From an uncultured Ruminococcus sp. (lineage in GTDB: Bacteria > Bacillota > Clostridia > Oscillospirales > Acutalibacteraceae), in contig CACWOX010000002.1 of NCBI GenBank assembly GCA_902762615.1, forward strand, positions 156,163-220,162: a DNA stretch of 64,000 nucleotides, in the 5' to 3' direction. Position numbers and translations under genes: made by a program. Of the stretch, positions 33,524 to 42,331 are shown one piece after another (position 1 is the first letter of the stretch; each line of letters opens with the position of its first letter). Under the pieces are notes generated by a model, which saw nothing but the letters and a program-made list of their open reading frames with translations, ran no database searches and had not been told where the DNA came from.

Positions 33524-33547
33524 GCTTTATTGCTTTATTGCTTTATA
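33524..33547. repeat. 8-bp tandem repeat GCTTTATT, three copies
   Basis: Two perfect copies and one ending in A lie directly downstream of the proC terminator hairpin. They may serve as its extended T-rich tail. Confidence 0.7.
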
Positions 33548-33666
33548 ATGCAGTTTCTATTGCATAACTCCACACCAATTGATTGTGGTTTTCCGTTTTA
33601 TGACTCTTATACAATCATTATCCATTTTTTTCATAATAAATCGGCATGCTTTTTTCTATCAATTAT

Positions 33667-33695
33667 TTGACATTTTTCCTCGGATATTTTATAAT
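33667..33695 (+). promoter_or_regulatory. Perfect consensus sigma-A promoter of purF
   Basis: TTGACA, 17 bp and TATAAT lie about 80 bases upstream of the purF start. No PurR-type box was recognised. Confidence 0.85.
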
Positions 33696-33776
33696 AATAG
33701 TCTGATGCATCACGTGCATTCAGTATTCCGACAGCGTGTAATAATGTAAAGATTAAAAACGTAAAGGAAAATGAGA

Positions 33777-35270
33777 ATGGATTTTTTTGAAATGGAATCG
33801 GGACATTGTTCAGGCGGCTGCCGCGATTGCAGCAATTGCGGCGTGGATTTTTCCGAACTTGACAGCTCCAAGCTGCATGAGGAATGCGGCGTATTCGGCA
33901 TTTATTCCTACGACAGGGAAATATCCGTTGCGCCCTGCGTTTATCACGGCCTTGTCGCGCTTCAGCACAGAGGTCAGGAGAGCTGCGGCATTGCCGTCAG
34001 CGATATGGGCAAATTCAGCCACTACAAGGACATGGGGCTGGTCAGCGAGGTTTTCAACAAGCAGAAGCTGGATGAGCTTACCGGTCAGATTGCCATCGGT
34101 CATGTGCGTTATTCCACAGCCGGCGGCTCGGTCGCCGAAAACTGCCAGCCGCTTGTCATGCGTTACGTCAAGGGCACTCTCGGCTTTGCCCACAACGGCA
34201 ACCTGACCAATGCCTATGAGCTTCGCCGTGAGCTGGAGCAGCGCGGCGCTATCTTCCAGACCACCATCGACTCGGAGGTAATCGCCTACTTAGTCGCACG
34301 CGAAAGACCTAAATTCCACAAGGTCGAGCTTGCCGTCAAGGAAGCTATGCAAAAACTGCACGGCGCTTATTCCCTGCTGGTCATGAGTCCCCGCAAACTC
34401 ATTGCCGCCAGAGACCCCAAGGGTTTCCGCCCCCTCTGCATGGGACGCATCGGAAACGATATCGTATTTGCCAGCGAAACATGCGCGCTTGACGCGGTGG
34501 GAGCCAAATTCATGCGTGACGTTGACCCCGGCGAGATCATCACCTGCGACGAGAACGGCATACACAGCGACCGTTCGCTCTGCAAAGGCGACATCGCCCA
34601 CTGCGTGTTTGAATACATCTATTTTGCGCGTACCGATTCGGTCATTGACGGCGTTTCGGTCTACGAATCCCGCAGACAGGCAGGCCGTCAGCTTGCCAAG
34701 CAGAAGCCCGTAAAAGCCGACATAGTGATCGGCGTGCCGGAATCCGGCATTGACGCTGCTATCGGCTATGCGGAGGAATCGGGTATTCCTTACGCCAAGG
34801 GCATTGTCAAAAACAGCTACATAGGCCGAACCTTCATCAAGCCCGACCAGTCGCAGCGCACCAATGCCGTCCGTCTCAAGCTCAACGCGCTTGAATCCAT
34901 AGTCAGAGGACGCAGAGTGGTCATGCTGGACGATTCCATCGTGCGCGGAACCACCATGCACCGCATAGTCAATATGCTGCGCGAGGCAGGCGCGAGCGAG
35001 GTTCATGTCAGAATAAGCTCTCCTGCATTCCGCAACCCCTGCTTCTACGGTGTGGACATTCCCTCCAAGGACGACCTCATCGCAAACCAGCACACGATTG
35101 ATGAAATCGCCGAACTCATCGAAGCCGACTCGCTCGACTTCCTTGACCTCGACTCGATTGTAAAACTCACCTGCGGCAAGAATCTGCCGCTCTGTACAGC
35201 CTGCTTTGACGGACGTTACCCCGACGGCATTACTTCCCACCACATGAACAAGGACGACGAAATTCTTTAA
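33777..35270 (+). CDS. purF: Amidophosphoribosyltransferase with cysteine-rich propeptide
   Basis: The product has 497 residues. It catalyses the first committed step of purine synthesis, PRPP plus glutamine to phosphoribosylamine. The N-terminal Ntn glutaminase nucleophile is C37 in EECGVFGIY, exposed after removal of 36 residues. The PRPP loop is VVMLDDSIVRGTT. Cysteines in HCVFEY, NPCFYG and LCTAC match the four that bind the 4Fe-4S cluster in the B. subtilis enzyme. The propeptide is longer than the 11 residues of B. subtilis and contains C11-x3-C15-x2-C18-x2-C21, which is odd. ATG 33777 has AGGA 8 bases upstream; ATG 33771 is too close. Confidence 0.95.
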   Translation: MDFFEMESGHCSGGCRDCSNCGVDFSELDSSKLHEECGVFGIYSYDREISVAPCVYHGLVALQHRGQESCGIAVSDMGKFSHYKDMGLVSEVFNKQKLDELTGQIAIGHVRYSTAGGSVAENCQPLVMRYVKGTLGFAHNGNLTNAYELRRELEQRGAIFQTTIDSEVIAYLVARERPKFHKVELAVKEAMQKLHGAYSLLVMSPRKLIAARDPKGFRPLCMGRIGNDIVFASETCALDAVGAKFMRDVDPGEIITCDENGIHSDRSLCKGDIAHCVFEYIYFARTDSVIDGVSVYESRRQAGRQLAKQKPVKADIVIGVPESGIDAAIGYAEESGIPYAKGIVKNSYIGRTFIKPDQSQRTNAVRLKLNALESIVRGRRVVMLDDSIVRGTTMHRIVNMLREAGASEVHVRISSPAFRNPCFYGVDIPSKDDLIANQHTIDEIAELIEADSLDFLDLDSIVKLTCGKNLPLCTACFDGRYPDGITSHHMNKDDEIL

Positions 35271-35307
35271 TTCAATATAATTAATATAAGAAAAGGACTG
35301 ACGGAAA

Positions 35308-36738
35308 ATGAAAGACATCTACGAAACTCCACTCGGCTCGCGCTACGCGAGCAAGGAAATGCAGTATCTCTTTTCTCCCGACATGAAATTCCGCACATGG
35401 CGCAGACTTTGGATAGCCCTCGCCGAAACCGAGCAGGAACTTGGTTTGGAGATAACCAACGAGCAGATCGAAGAGCTTAAACAGCACGCCGAGGATATCA
35501 ATTATGAAGTCGCTCAGGCACGTGAGAAAATCGTTCGCCACGACGTCATGAGCCATGTTTACGCTTACGGTCAGCAGTGCCCCAAGGCTGCCGGCATCAT
35601 TCATCTTGGCGCAACCTCCTGCTATGTCGGCGACAACACCGACGTCATCGTTATGAACGAGGCTATGAAGCTGATCCGCAAAAAGCTGGTAAATGTCATT
35701 GCCGAACTGGCTAAATTTGCCGATCAGTACAAGAATCTTCCCACTCTGGCATTTACCCACTTCCAGCCTGCTCAGCCCACTACCGTAGGCAAGCGCGCTG
35801 CGCTCTGGCTTCAGGATCTGGTCATGGATCTCGAGGACGTGCAGCATCAGATAGACGGCGCAAAGCTGCTCGGCTGCAAGGGAACAACAGGCACGCAGGC
35901 GAGCTTCCTTGAACTCTTTGACGGCGACCACGCAAAATGCCGTGAGCTTGACAGACGCATCGCTGAAAAAATGGGCTACACCGGCTGCTTTTCCGTTTCG
36001 GGTCAGACCTACAGCCGCAAGCTCGACAGCAGAATTCTCAATGTGCTCTCCGGCATAGCGCAGTCGGCGACCAAATTCTCCAACGACATACGCCTTCTCC
36101 AGCACCTCAAGGAAATCGAGGAGCCTTTTGAGAAGGGGCAGATCGGTTCCTCCGCTATGGCATACAAACGCAATCCTATGCGCAGCGAACGCATCGCCTC
36201 CCTTGCTCGGTACGTCATGGTCGACGCACTCAATCCCGCCATCACTGCCGCAACCCAGTGGTTTGAGAGAACCCTTGATGACAGCGCTAATAAGCGCATT
36301 TCCATTCCGGAAGCATTCCTCGCGGTGGACGGCATTCTCAGCCTTTATCTCAATGTTGTGGACGGTCTGGTGGTTTATCCCAAGGTCATCGAGCAGCGCC
36401 TTATGAAGGAGCTGCCCTTCATGGCAACCGAAAACATCATGATGGACGCCGTAAAACGCGGCGGCAACCGTCAGGAACTCCACGAGCGCATTCGCGTACA
36501 TTCCATGGAGGCAGGCAGACAGGTCAAGGTCGAAGGCAAGGAAAACGATCTTCTTGAAAGAATTGCTGCCGACGAAACCTTCGGCGTGACGCTCGACGAG
36601 CTTAAAGACATTCTCGACCCTGCAAAATACGTCGGAAGAAGCCCTGAACAGGTAACAGAATTCCTCAATGAATGCGTTAATCCCATTTTAGAGCAGTACA
36701 GGGATGACCTCGGCGTGACGGTAGAAATCAACGTATAA
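35308..36738 (+). CDS. purB: Adenylosuccinate lyase
   Basis: The product has 476 residues of the fumarase/aspartase superfamily. It cleaves fumarate from SAICAR and from adenylosuccinate in purine synthesis. The superfamily signature is clear in GSSAMAYKRNPMRSERI, and the conserved THFQPAQ(P)TT region provides the histidine. AAAAGGA lies upstream of the ATG. It is 37 bases after purF with no terminator between them, so the two are co-transcribed. The fumarate it releases could be used by the fumarase alpha subunit homologue at 55096, which is only a metabolic remark. Confidence 0.95.
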   Translation: MKDIYETPLGSRYASKEMQYLFSPDMKFRTWRRLWIALAETEQELGLEITNEQIEELKQHAEDINYEVAQAREKIVRHDVMSHVYAYGQQCPKAAGIIHLGATSCYVGDNTDVIVMNEAMKLIRKKLVNVIAELAKFADQYKNLPTLAFTHFQPAQPTTVGKRAALWLQDLVMDLEDVQHQIDGAKLLGCKGTTGTQASFLELFDGDHAKCRELDRRIAEKMGYTGCFSVSGQTYSRKLDSRILNVLSGIAQSATKFSNDIRLLQHLKEIEEPFEKGQIGSSAMAYKRNPMRSERIASLARYVMVDALNPAITAATQWFERTLDDSANKRISIPEAFLAVDGILSLYLNVVDGLVVYPKVIEQRLMKELPFMATENIMMDAVKRGGNRQELHERIRVHSMEAGRQVKVEGKENDLLERIAADETFGVTLDELKDILDPAKYVGRSPEQVTEFLNECVNPILEQYRDDLGVTVEINV

Positions 36739-36753
36739 TTTTAATGCTTTTTG

Positions 36754-36793
36754 TACCCTGTCATTTCCCCTTTTGAACTGACAGGGTATTTGT
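36754..36793 (+). terminator. Terminator of purF-purB
   Basis: TACCCTGTCA pairs with TGACAGGGTA (36754-36788), followed by TTTG. It lies 15 bases past the purB stop. Confidence 0.8.
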
Positions 36794-36870
36794 TGATTAT
36801 CTGAGCCATACGATTTGTACAGTTTAAAAATATTAAATTTGTAAATTGGATGTATTTATCAAAAAAAATA

Positions 36871-36899
36871 TTGCATTGTTGTAAAACATATGTTATAAT
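36871..36899 (+). promoter_or_regulatory. sigma-A promoter of the zinc-ribbon/Trp-Cys module protein
   Basis: TTGCAT, 17 bp and TATAAT lie about 30 bases upstream of the start codon. Confidence 0.75.
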
Positions 36900-36933
36900 A
36901 ATTGGTAATCATTATGTATTTGGAGGAATTAAC

Positions 36934-37704
36934 ATGAAATGCAAATATTGCGGAGATGAACTTGAAAACGATTCACTGTTTTGTACATCCTGCGGTAAAA
37001 GTCTTGACAGCAGCGAATTCAAAGATGAAGATTCTGCCGATATCGCTGAAGATGAAATGACAATCAGTTTTGATCAAAACAATGAATCATACCTGACTGA
37101 CGGGGATACGGACGATTTTGACAACGATCCCGAAGATGATGAATACGACGAAGAAGTCGAGGAAGAAGTCGAAAGAGGAGAAACCGAATTGCTCAGTGAA
37201 GGCGACTTCACCGAAGAAATATCTTCAGAGGATATTGCAGTTCAGCCCGATGTCATTGACACACAGGATAATATCTCTGAACAAGAGACAAAAACAAACG
37301 TTTACACTGTCAGCGGGGGCAAATTGTCAGCTGTGATTGTTATGCTCGCCGCAGCGCTGCTTGCATTGTCGGGATTTTTGTTTATCGACAGATTTCTTGC
37401 AAGTCATTCTGCCGAGTCACGTGCCACTACCATTCGCATCATATCCCAGTCTGAGGACATCTATCTTAAAGAGGGGACGCCAGCCGAGTTCTTCGTTGAC
37501 GCAGAAGGTACAAATCTTACATTTCAGTGGTACTACAAGAAAAAAGGCGATCAGCTGTGGCATTTATGGAGAGGTCACAACAAAGCCAAAACATCTTCCG
37601 ACGCCAACAAAAGCTGGAACGGAATGCAGGTCTATTGCATGATCACAGACAACAACCGCACATCTGTAGCCTCGGAAGTTGTCACCATCACAATAGAAAA
37701 ATAA
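36934..37704 (+). CDS. Zinc-ribbon membrane protein with extracellular Trp/Cys Ig-like module
   Basis: The product has 256 residues. A zinc ribbon (C3, C6, C17, C20) is followed by a highly acidic segment (about 27-120) and one membrane segment (about 131-153). The extracellular part (about 168-256) is a single Ig-like module. The module has FQWYYKKKG...LWRGHNKAKTSS...SWNGMQVYC, the same pattern as the four repeats of the protein at 43626-45314. The zinc ribbon should sit inside the cell and the module outside. The function is unknown. GGAGG precedes the ATG. It has its own promoter and terminator, and precedes two serine hydrolases. Confidence 0.85.
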   Translation: MKCKYCGDELENDSLFCTSCGKSLDSSEFKDEDSADIAEDEMTISFDQNNESYLTDGDTDDFDNDPEDDEYDEEVEEEVERGETELLSEGDFTEEISSEDIAVQPDVIDTQDNISEQETKTNVYTVSGGKLSAVIVMLAAALLALSGFLFIDRFLASHSAESRATTIRIISQSEDIYLKEGTPAEFFVDAEGTNLTFQWYYKKKGDQLWHLWRGHNKAKTSSDANKSWNGMQVYCMITDNNRTSVASEVVTITIEK

Positions 37705-37712
37705 ATATTTGC

Positions 37713-37748
37713 AGCACTGCAAGATGATTGCAGTGCTTGTTTTATATT
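37713..37748 (+). terminator. Terminator of the zinc-ribbon module protein
   Basis: AGCACTGCA pairs with TGCAGTGCT, followed by TGTTTTAT. Confidence 0.85.
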
Positions 37749-37837
37749 TTGTTAATAAAAAATACAAAATCATATGTTACATTATATCGTATGTAATATT
37801 AACAGCTTGGTAAATTTATGGCATTCGGAGGATTAGC

Positions 37838-39358
37838 ATGGATAAATTCGTCAAAATAGTCATCAGGACCGTATCCGGAATTGTCTTCGCAGCAGCATTG
37901 GCAGCATCGGTCTGGCTTGGATATGCAAGTGTTTTTATTGGACAAACACCTGACGACAATGATATCACACCCGTTTCTTACACTGACATAGACAGCAGCA
38001 ACACTACCGAATTTGACGATTCTCTCCCAACAGAAGAAACGGTGAACAAAAAATTTGTCAGAATAACGACTAACACATATCTTCGCAAAAAAAGCAGTTA
38101 TAACTCTGAGCATATCGCTTTACTTGATAAAGGTACCGAATGCAGCTATCTCGACGAAAACGAGGATTATTACAATATTCTCTGCGACGACGGCAAAAAT
38201 GGCTGGGTACTCAAGGAGCGAAGCGAACTCTTTGAAAAAGACGTTGTAATCACACATATTCCAAAGAATCCGATCGGAGATCCCTTTCCAATGACCGATA
38301 CAAAAGAAGGAGATGATCTTGGAGAGATTTTTAAAAGCTACGGTACGGTAGGCGCTTCATTGGCAATCATCAAAGACGGCAAGGTGGCGTATCACTACGA
38401 ATACGGATACGCGAACAAAGAAAAGGCTGACAACAAAATCAGCATAACCGAAAACACCAAATACCGCATAGCCTCTGTTTCAAAGGTATTTACCTCTATG
38501 CTCGCAATGGCTGAGGTAGAAGACGGCAAGCTTGATCTGGACGCCAAACTCTCAGATTTATTCGGATTTAATTTTTATAATCCGAAATACCCTAACACTC
38601 CCGTCACAATGCGCATGCTGCTCACACATACCGCAGGTTTTTCCGGCAAGGAAGGATTGTACTCCCAGCCGCTTAATGTAGTTGCCAGCGGAGAGGACTA
38701 TTATATTTACAAGCCGGGCAACGGATTTTATTATTCAAACCTCGGCATGGGTATAGCGGGAGCAGCTGTGGAAAAAGCCTCCAATCAAACCATCTCTCAA
38801 TATGCACGCGACAGATTTTTGCAGCCAATGGGCATTGACGCATCCTATGACGCAAGCTATCTGTCGGATAAGTCGCTGGTGGCAGATTGCTATAACAACG
38901 GAAGTCTGAAGCGATCAAACGAAGCGCTGACCCGAGCCATCGAAAGAAAAAACGGAAAGCCGGGAGATGTTTATTATCTCGGACAGGGCGGATTATTAAT
39001 TAGTTCAGTTGATCTTGCCAAGATTTCCACAGTGCTGCTCAATGACGGAAAATATGAAGGTAAGCAGTATCTCTCGCATGATTCTGTGGAGCAAATGCTG
39101 ACCGTCCACCCCGTCAACACAAAAACCAAGTACGAGCAATGCATTGGCATACGCAAATACACAGATCTTATAGGCGACCGCGATATGTACTATCACACTG
39201 GAAGCTATTACGGAATTTATGCTCTTATGGCTATTGATCCCAACGACAAAAGCGGTGTAATTGTGATTACATCTGGCGCACATTCTACGAGAGAAGACAA
39301 TACTATATTTGAGGTGTGCAACGCAGTTCTGAATTACTGCTACGATGGAATTCTTTAA
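37838..39358 (+). CDS. Membrane-anchored SH3/beta-lactamase-type serine hydrolase, copy 1
   Basis: The product has 506 residues. One N-terminal membrane anchor (about 8-32) is followed by a linker and a bacterial SH3-like domain (about 72-130). A class C beta-lactamase/serine hydrolase domain (about 155-506) completes it. Active-site motifs are S213-V-S-K216, Y299-S-N301 and YHTGSYYG. The family includes DD-peptidases, esterases and D-amino-acid peptidases, so penicillin resistance should not be assumed. The SH3 domain suggests binding to the cell wall. GGAGG precedes the ATG. The next gene, 20 bases on, is a paralogue. Confidence 0.88.
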   Translation: MDKFVKIVIRTVSGIVFAAALAASVWLGYASVFIGQTPDDNDITPVSYTDIDSSNTTEFDDSLPTEETVNKKFVRITTNTYLRKKSSYNSEHIALLDKGTECSYLDENEDYYNILCDDGKNGWVLKERSELFEKDVVITHIPKNPIGDPFPMTDTKEGDDLGEIFKSYGTVGASLAIIKDGKVAYHYEYGYANKEKADNKISITENTKYRIASVSKVFTSMLAMAEVEDGKLDLDAKLSDLFGFNFYNPKYPNTPVTMRMLLTHTAGFSGKEGLYSQPLNVVASGEDYYIYKPGNGFYYSNLGMGIAGAAVEKASNQTISQYARDRFLQPMGIDASYDASYLSDKSLVADCYNNGSLKRSNEALTRAIERKNGKPGDVYYLGQGGLLISSVDLAKISTVLLNDGKYEGKQYLSHDSVEQMLTVHPVNTKTKYEQCIGIRKYTDLIGDRDMYYHTGSYYGIYALMAIDPNDKSGVIVITSGAHSTREDNTIFEVCNAVLNYCYDGIL

Positions 39359-39378
39359 TTGCCGCCGGAGGACTTCAT

Positions 39379-40971
39379 ATGACAAGAATCAATCCAAAAA
39401 TCGCAAAAATCATTTCATCGGCAGTAATAGCTGTGATATTGATTGTTTCGGGGTGGATTTCCATTATTAACATAGGTAATCTGCCAACAGCGGATCATCA
39501 AAACAATGAGCTTGATGATGAACTGCCTTTTCAGGAGTCTTCCTACGTAAGTCAGCCCGAAGTCACTCCGACCGATACGACAGCTTCTGAGTATGTTTCA
39601 CCAACCGAGCTTCCAACCGATTCATCTGCTCCAGAAGAGGAACCGACCGTTCCTGCCGAGGAAAAGGTCAAGGTCAAGCTGGTTGTCATCAAAACCGTTA
39701 CCAACCTTCGCGTCGGCGAAAGTACCACATCGGAAAAGATCGCGGTTCTAACAAAAGGTACGGAATTGGAATACCTGTCAGAAAGCGCAACACGTTATCA
39801 GGTGAAATACGCCGGAAAGAAAAAAGGGTGGGTGCCAAAAACCTGCTGCGATCTGGTGGAAAAAGAAATCATCATCAAACATATCGGCAAATACATATCC
39901 GGAGCACCTTTAGACCTTAAAGGCACAAAAGAGGGTGACGATATTGCCCAGTTTTTGAAAAACTATGTCACAATGGGCGCATCCGTTGCCATCATTCAGA
40001 ACGGACAGGTGGCATACCATTTTGAATACGGCTATGCAAACAAAGAAAACAATGTTAAGGTGGCAGAAAACACTAAATTCCGCATTGCATCCGTTACCAA
40101 GGTTTTCACTTCAATGCTTGCCATGTCCGAGGTCGATGACGGCAAGCTGGATTTGGATAAGAGTCTGACCGATATTATGGGATTTAAATTCTACAATCCT
40201 TCCTACTCCAAAACGCCTGTCACCACCAGAATGCTGCTCACACATTCCGCAGGCATTAAAGACGGTGACGGCATGTTTGACCGCAAGATACAAAATGTCA
40301 CCAACAACAAGGATTTCTATTGCTCGGCTCCAGGCGCAGGTTTTCTCTACACCAATCTCGGCATGGGACTTGCCGGTGCGGTTGTCGAAAAGAGCTCGGA
40401 CAAAACTATCTCACAGTATGCCAAGGAAAAATTCTTTGACCCGATGGAAATCGACGCCTCTTATGACGCAAAATATCTCTCGGACACAAAGCTGGTAGCT
40501 GACTGCTATTCCGGAAAGGAGATAGATTGCAGCAACAAGTATCTTTGCCGCTCACAGGAAAAAGGCAAGCCAGGACAAACCTTTCATTTAGGACAGGGTG
40601 GATTGCTGATAAGCGCGGAGGATCTCGCTTCGGTATTCACAATACTGGTTAACAACGGGCAGTACAACGGCAGACAATATTTATCGGAAAGCTCTGTCAA
40701 TGAAATGCTCAAGGTCCAGCCTGTCAATACAAAAAAGAATTTTGACCAGTGCATAGGTCTTCGCAAATCGAAAGAAGTACTGAAAGACCGAGAAATGTAT
40801 TTTCACAACGGAACGGCATACGGCATTTTCTCTCTGATGGCAATTGATCCTTCCGACAAAAGCGGCATTGTAGTGATTACATCGGGTGCAACCACTCCCA
40901 GATTGAAAAACACCGTCTTTGGAGTATGTGACGATGTGCTTAATTACGCCTACGAAAATATCATTAAATAA
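39379..40971 (+). CDS. Membrane-anchored SH3/beta-lactamase-type serine hydrolase, copy 2
   Basis: The product has 530 residues with the same layout as copy 1. It has a membrane anchor (about 9-33), a Pro/Glu/Thr-rich spacer (about 40-95) longer than in copy 1, an SH3-like domain (about 100-160) and a serine hydrolase domain (about 185-530). Motifs are S238-V-T-K241, YTNLGMG and FHNGTAYG, with HNG in place of HTG. The two copies share long identical stretches, for example near the SxxK motif and in LGQGGLLIS. GGAGG precedes the ATG at 39379. Its stop codon overlaps that of tmcAL by 8 bases on the other strand. Confidence 0.88.
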   Translation: MTRINPKIAKIISSAVIAVILIVSGWISIINIGNLPTADHQNNELDDELPFQESSYVSQPEVTPTDTTASEYVSPTELPTDSSAPEEEPTVPAEEKVKVKLVVIKTVTNLRVGESTTSEKIAVLTKGTELEYLSESATRYQVKYAGKKKGWVPKTCCDLVEKEIIIKHIGKYISGAPLDLKGTKEGDDIAQFLKNYVTMGASVAIIQNGQVAYHFEYGYANKENNVKVAENTKFRIASVTKVFTSMLAMSEVDDGKLDLDKSLTDIMGFKFYNPSYSKTPVTTRMLLTHSAGIKDGDGMFDRKIQNVTNNKDFYCSAPGAGFLYTNLGMGLAGAVVEKSSDKTISQYAKEKFFDPMEIDASYDAKYLSDTKLVADCYSGKEIDCSNKYLCRSQEKGKPGQTFHLGQGGLLISAEDLASVFTILVNNGQYNGRQYLSESSVNEMLKVQPVNTKKNFDQCIGLRKSKEVLKDREMYFHNGTAYGIFSLMAIDPSDKSGIVVITSGATTPRLKNTVFGVCDDVLNYAYENIIK

Positions 40972-42172
40972 CGATCAGCTTTGCGGTCATATCCATACCG
41001 CACGGCTGAACTGCCGGAGTCATCAGTCCCCACAGATCATCGGCATGACATTCCAGCAGATACTGATTCCGAGCCTCCTGAGGCAGAGCGGTTGCCTGCT
41101 TGTAGGACGAAATCATAGGGAGCTTCGGCTTTGCGACTGACAGCAGCTTCTTTCCTTTTTCATTCATTCCGAGTATCCGGATATAGTGCAGGCTCTCGGA
41201 GTGCTCTCTGCGTATTCCGAGAAATGCCGAGAGTATGATTCTGCGAATGCGTGCATGACTGTATCTCTTGGATTTGACGGACAGGTACAGTTCGTCCAAA
41301 GATTTTGCCGAGCGAACACAATCGAATATTCTGTTTTCCAGACCTTCGGAAATGTCCGGCAGTCGTCCGAACTGTTCCCTTGTCATACTGCGCAAACGTG
41401 AGAGAATAGCCCTTTCGGCTGAATTAATGTCTGCGGGAGATTTGCCCTCATTTATCAGCACCTCAAGCTCATGAAACGTGTATTCTGGCATGTACCTTCC
41501 TGCATCCGCAAGCTGTCCCTCGGCTATCATGTGCCGGACAGCTGTTGCAGAGGCAATGTCTCCCGATATTTGCTCAGAATCATGCGGTGCTCCTTCTCGC
41601 GGGATTCCGATTGGTACTATGTCCGAATGCAGCCGCTTTAAAGCGCGTATGTATTCAACCGCAAGGGTGTTGTTCGGCATGCAGATCACCTCGGCAATAT
41701 CGTCACCGTAAACGCTTCGTACCGCCTCGGTTCGCGCGGCTGCAAATGACTTTCCGTCAGAAAGCTGCCGATCAAGCTCGGACTTTATCGCCTCGTCAGA
41801 AACGGCATTGGCGGCTTTTAACAATTGCCCTATGTCGCTGCACTCCATTCCAAAGCTGAGATAATCCACGCACCCCAGCGCATCGGCAATCCCGACGCCG
41901 CCGGCTGCAAATTTTTCCGCTCCCGCACAGGAAAAAGGCAGCGGCAGCTCCAGCACAAGATCGGCTCCTCCAGCGAGAGTCATACGCGTCCGGCTGAATT
42001 TATCCGCTATCGAGCAATCGCCTCGCTGCACAAAGTTGCCGCTCATGATGACAACGGTATTCTCCGCGTCGCAAAGCGCCTTTGTACGGGCAATATGTAA
42101 TTGATGTCCGTTGTGGAACGGGTTGTATTCGGCTATTATGGCGGCGGTTTTTCCATAAAAATCGGTATTCAT
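40964..42172 (-). CDS. tmcAL: tRNA(Met) cytidine acetate ligase (YlbM family)
   Basis: The product has 402 residues. TmcAL acetylates the wobble cytidine C34 of elongator tRNA-Met using acetate and ATP through an acetyl-adenylate. The nucleotidyltransferase signature IIAEYNPFHNGHQLHI is near the N-terminus, followed by MSGNFVQRGDCSIADKFSR, both characteristic of the family. The ATG at 42172 is chosen over a GTG two codons earlier; the SD is weak for both. It is divergent from ackA, whose product interconverts acetate and acetyl phosphate. Confidence 0.93.
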   Translation of the reverse strand: MNTDFYGKTAAIIAEYNPFHNGHQLHIARTKALCDAENTVVIMSGNFVQRGDCSIADKFSRTRMTLAGGADLVLELPLPFSCAGAEKFAAGGVGIADALGCVDYLSFGMECSDIGQLLKAANAVSDEAIKSELDRQLSDGKSFAAARTEAVRSVYGDDIAEVICMPNNTLAVEYIRALKRLHSDIVPIGIPREGAPHDSEQISGDIASATAVRHMIAEGQLADAGRYMPEYTFHELEVLINEGKSPADINSAERAILSRLRSMTREQFGRLPDISEGLENRIFDCVRSAKSLDELYLSVKSKRYSHARIRRIILSAFLGIRREHSESLHYIRILGMNEKGKKLLSVAKPKLPMISSYKQATALPQEARNQYLLECHADDLWGLMTPAVQPCGMDMTAKLIVI

Positions 42173-42227
42173 TTTCACACAATCAGCTTTCTCTGGTAAA
42201 TTTTTTTATATGTTTTAGCAATACTTC

Positions 42228-42256
42228 TTGAAATTTCCCGCATTATGATATATTAT
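42228..42256 (+). promoter_or_regulatory. sigma-A promoter of ackA
   Basis: TTGAAA, 17 bp and TATTAT lie about 75 bases upstream of the ackA start. Confidence 0.7.
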
Positions 42257-42331
42257 ATAATTAGGAATATGCAAATTCAATTGTTTTTTCGCAGTATTCT
42301 CACATATTTTTTCGGACAGGAGATAAATCCA

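Larger units (their letters stand above)
33403..33776. other. Intergenic region proC-purF
   Basis: This 374-base gap holds the proC terminator, three copies of an 8-bp repeat, an AT-rich stretch without genes, and the purF promoter. No purine riboswitch core was found in it, although purF is a common target. Confidence 0.7.

Noticed and set aside
33403-33776. Purine riboswitch upstream of purF
   Set aside because: The conserved loop and junction sequences were looked for and not found; only a promoter and a short leader are seen.
34290-35318. A 342-codon open frame on the minus strand
   Set aside because: It is the antisense shadow of purF.
35281-36501. A 406-codon open frame on the minus strand
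   Set aside because: It lies opposite purB, shows no recognisable motif, and reflects the codon bias of the real gene.
37838-40971. Beta-lactam resistance genes
   Set aside because: The beta-lactamase-type fold is shared by many esterases and peptidases; the SH3 domains and membrane anchors suggest wall-related hydrolases instead.
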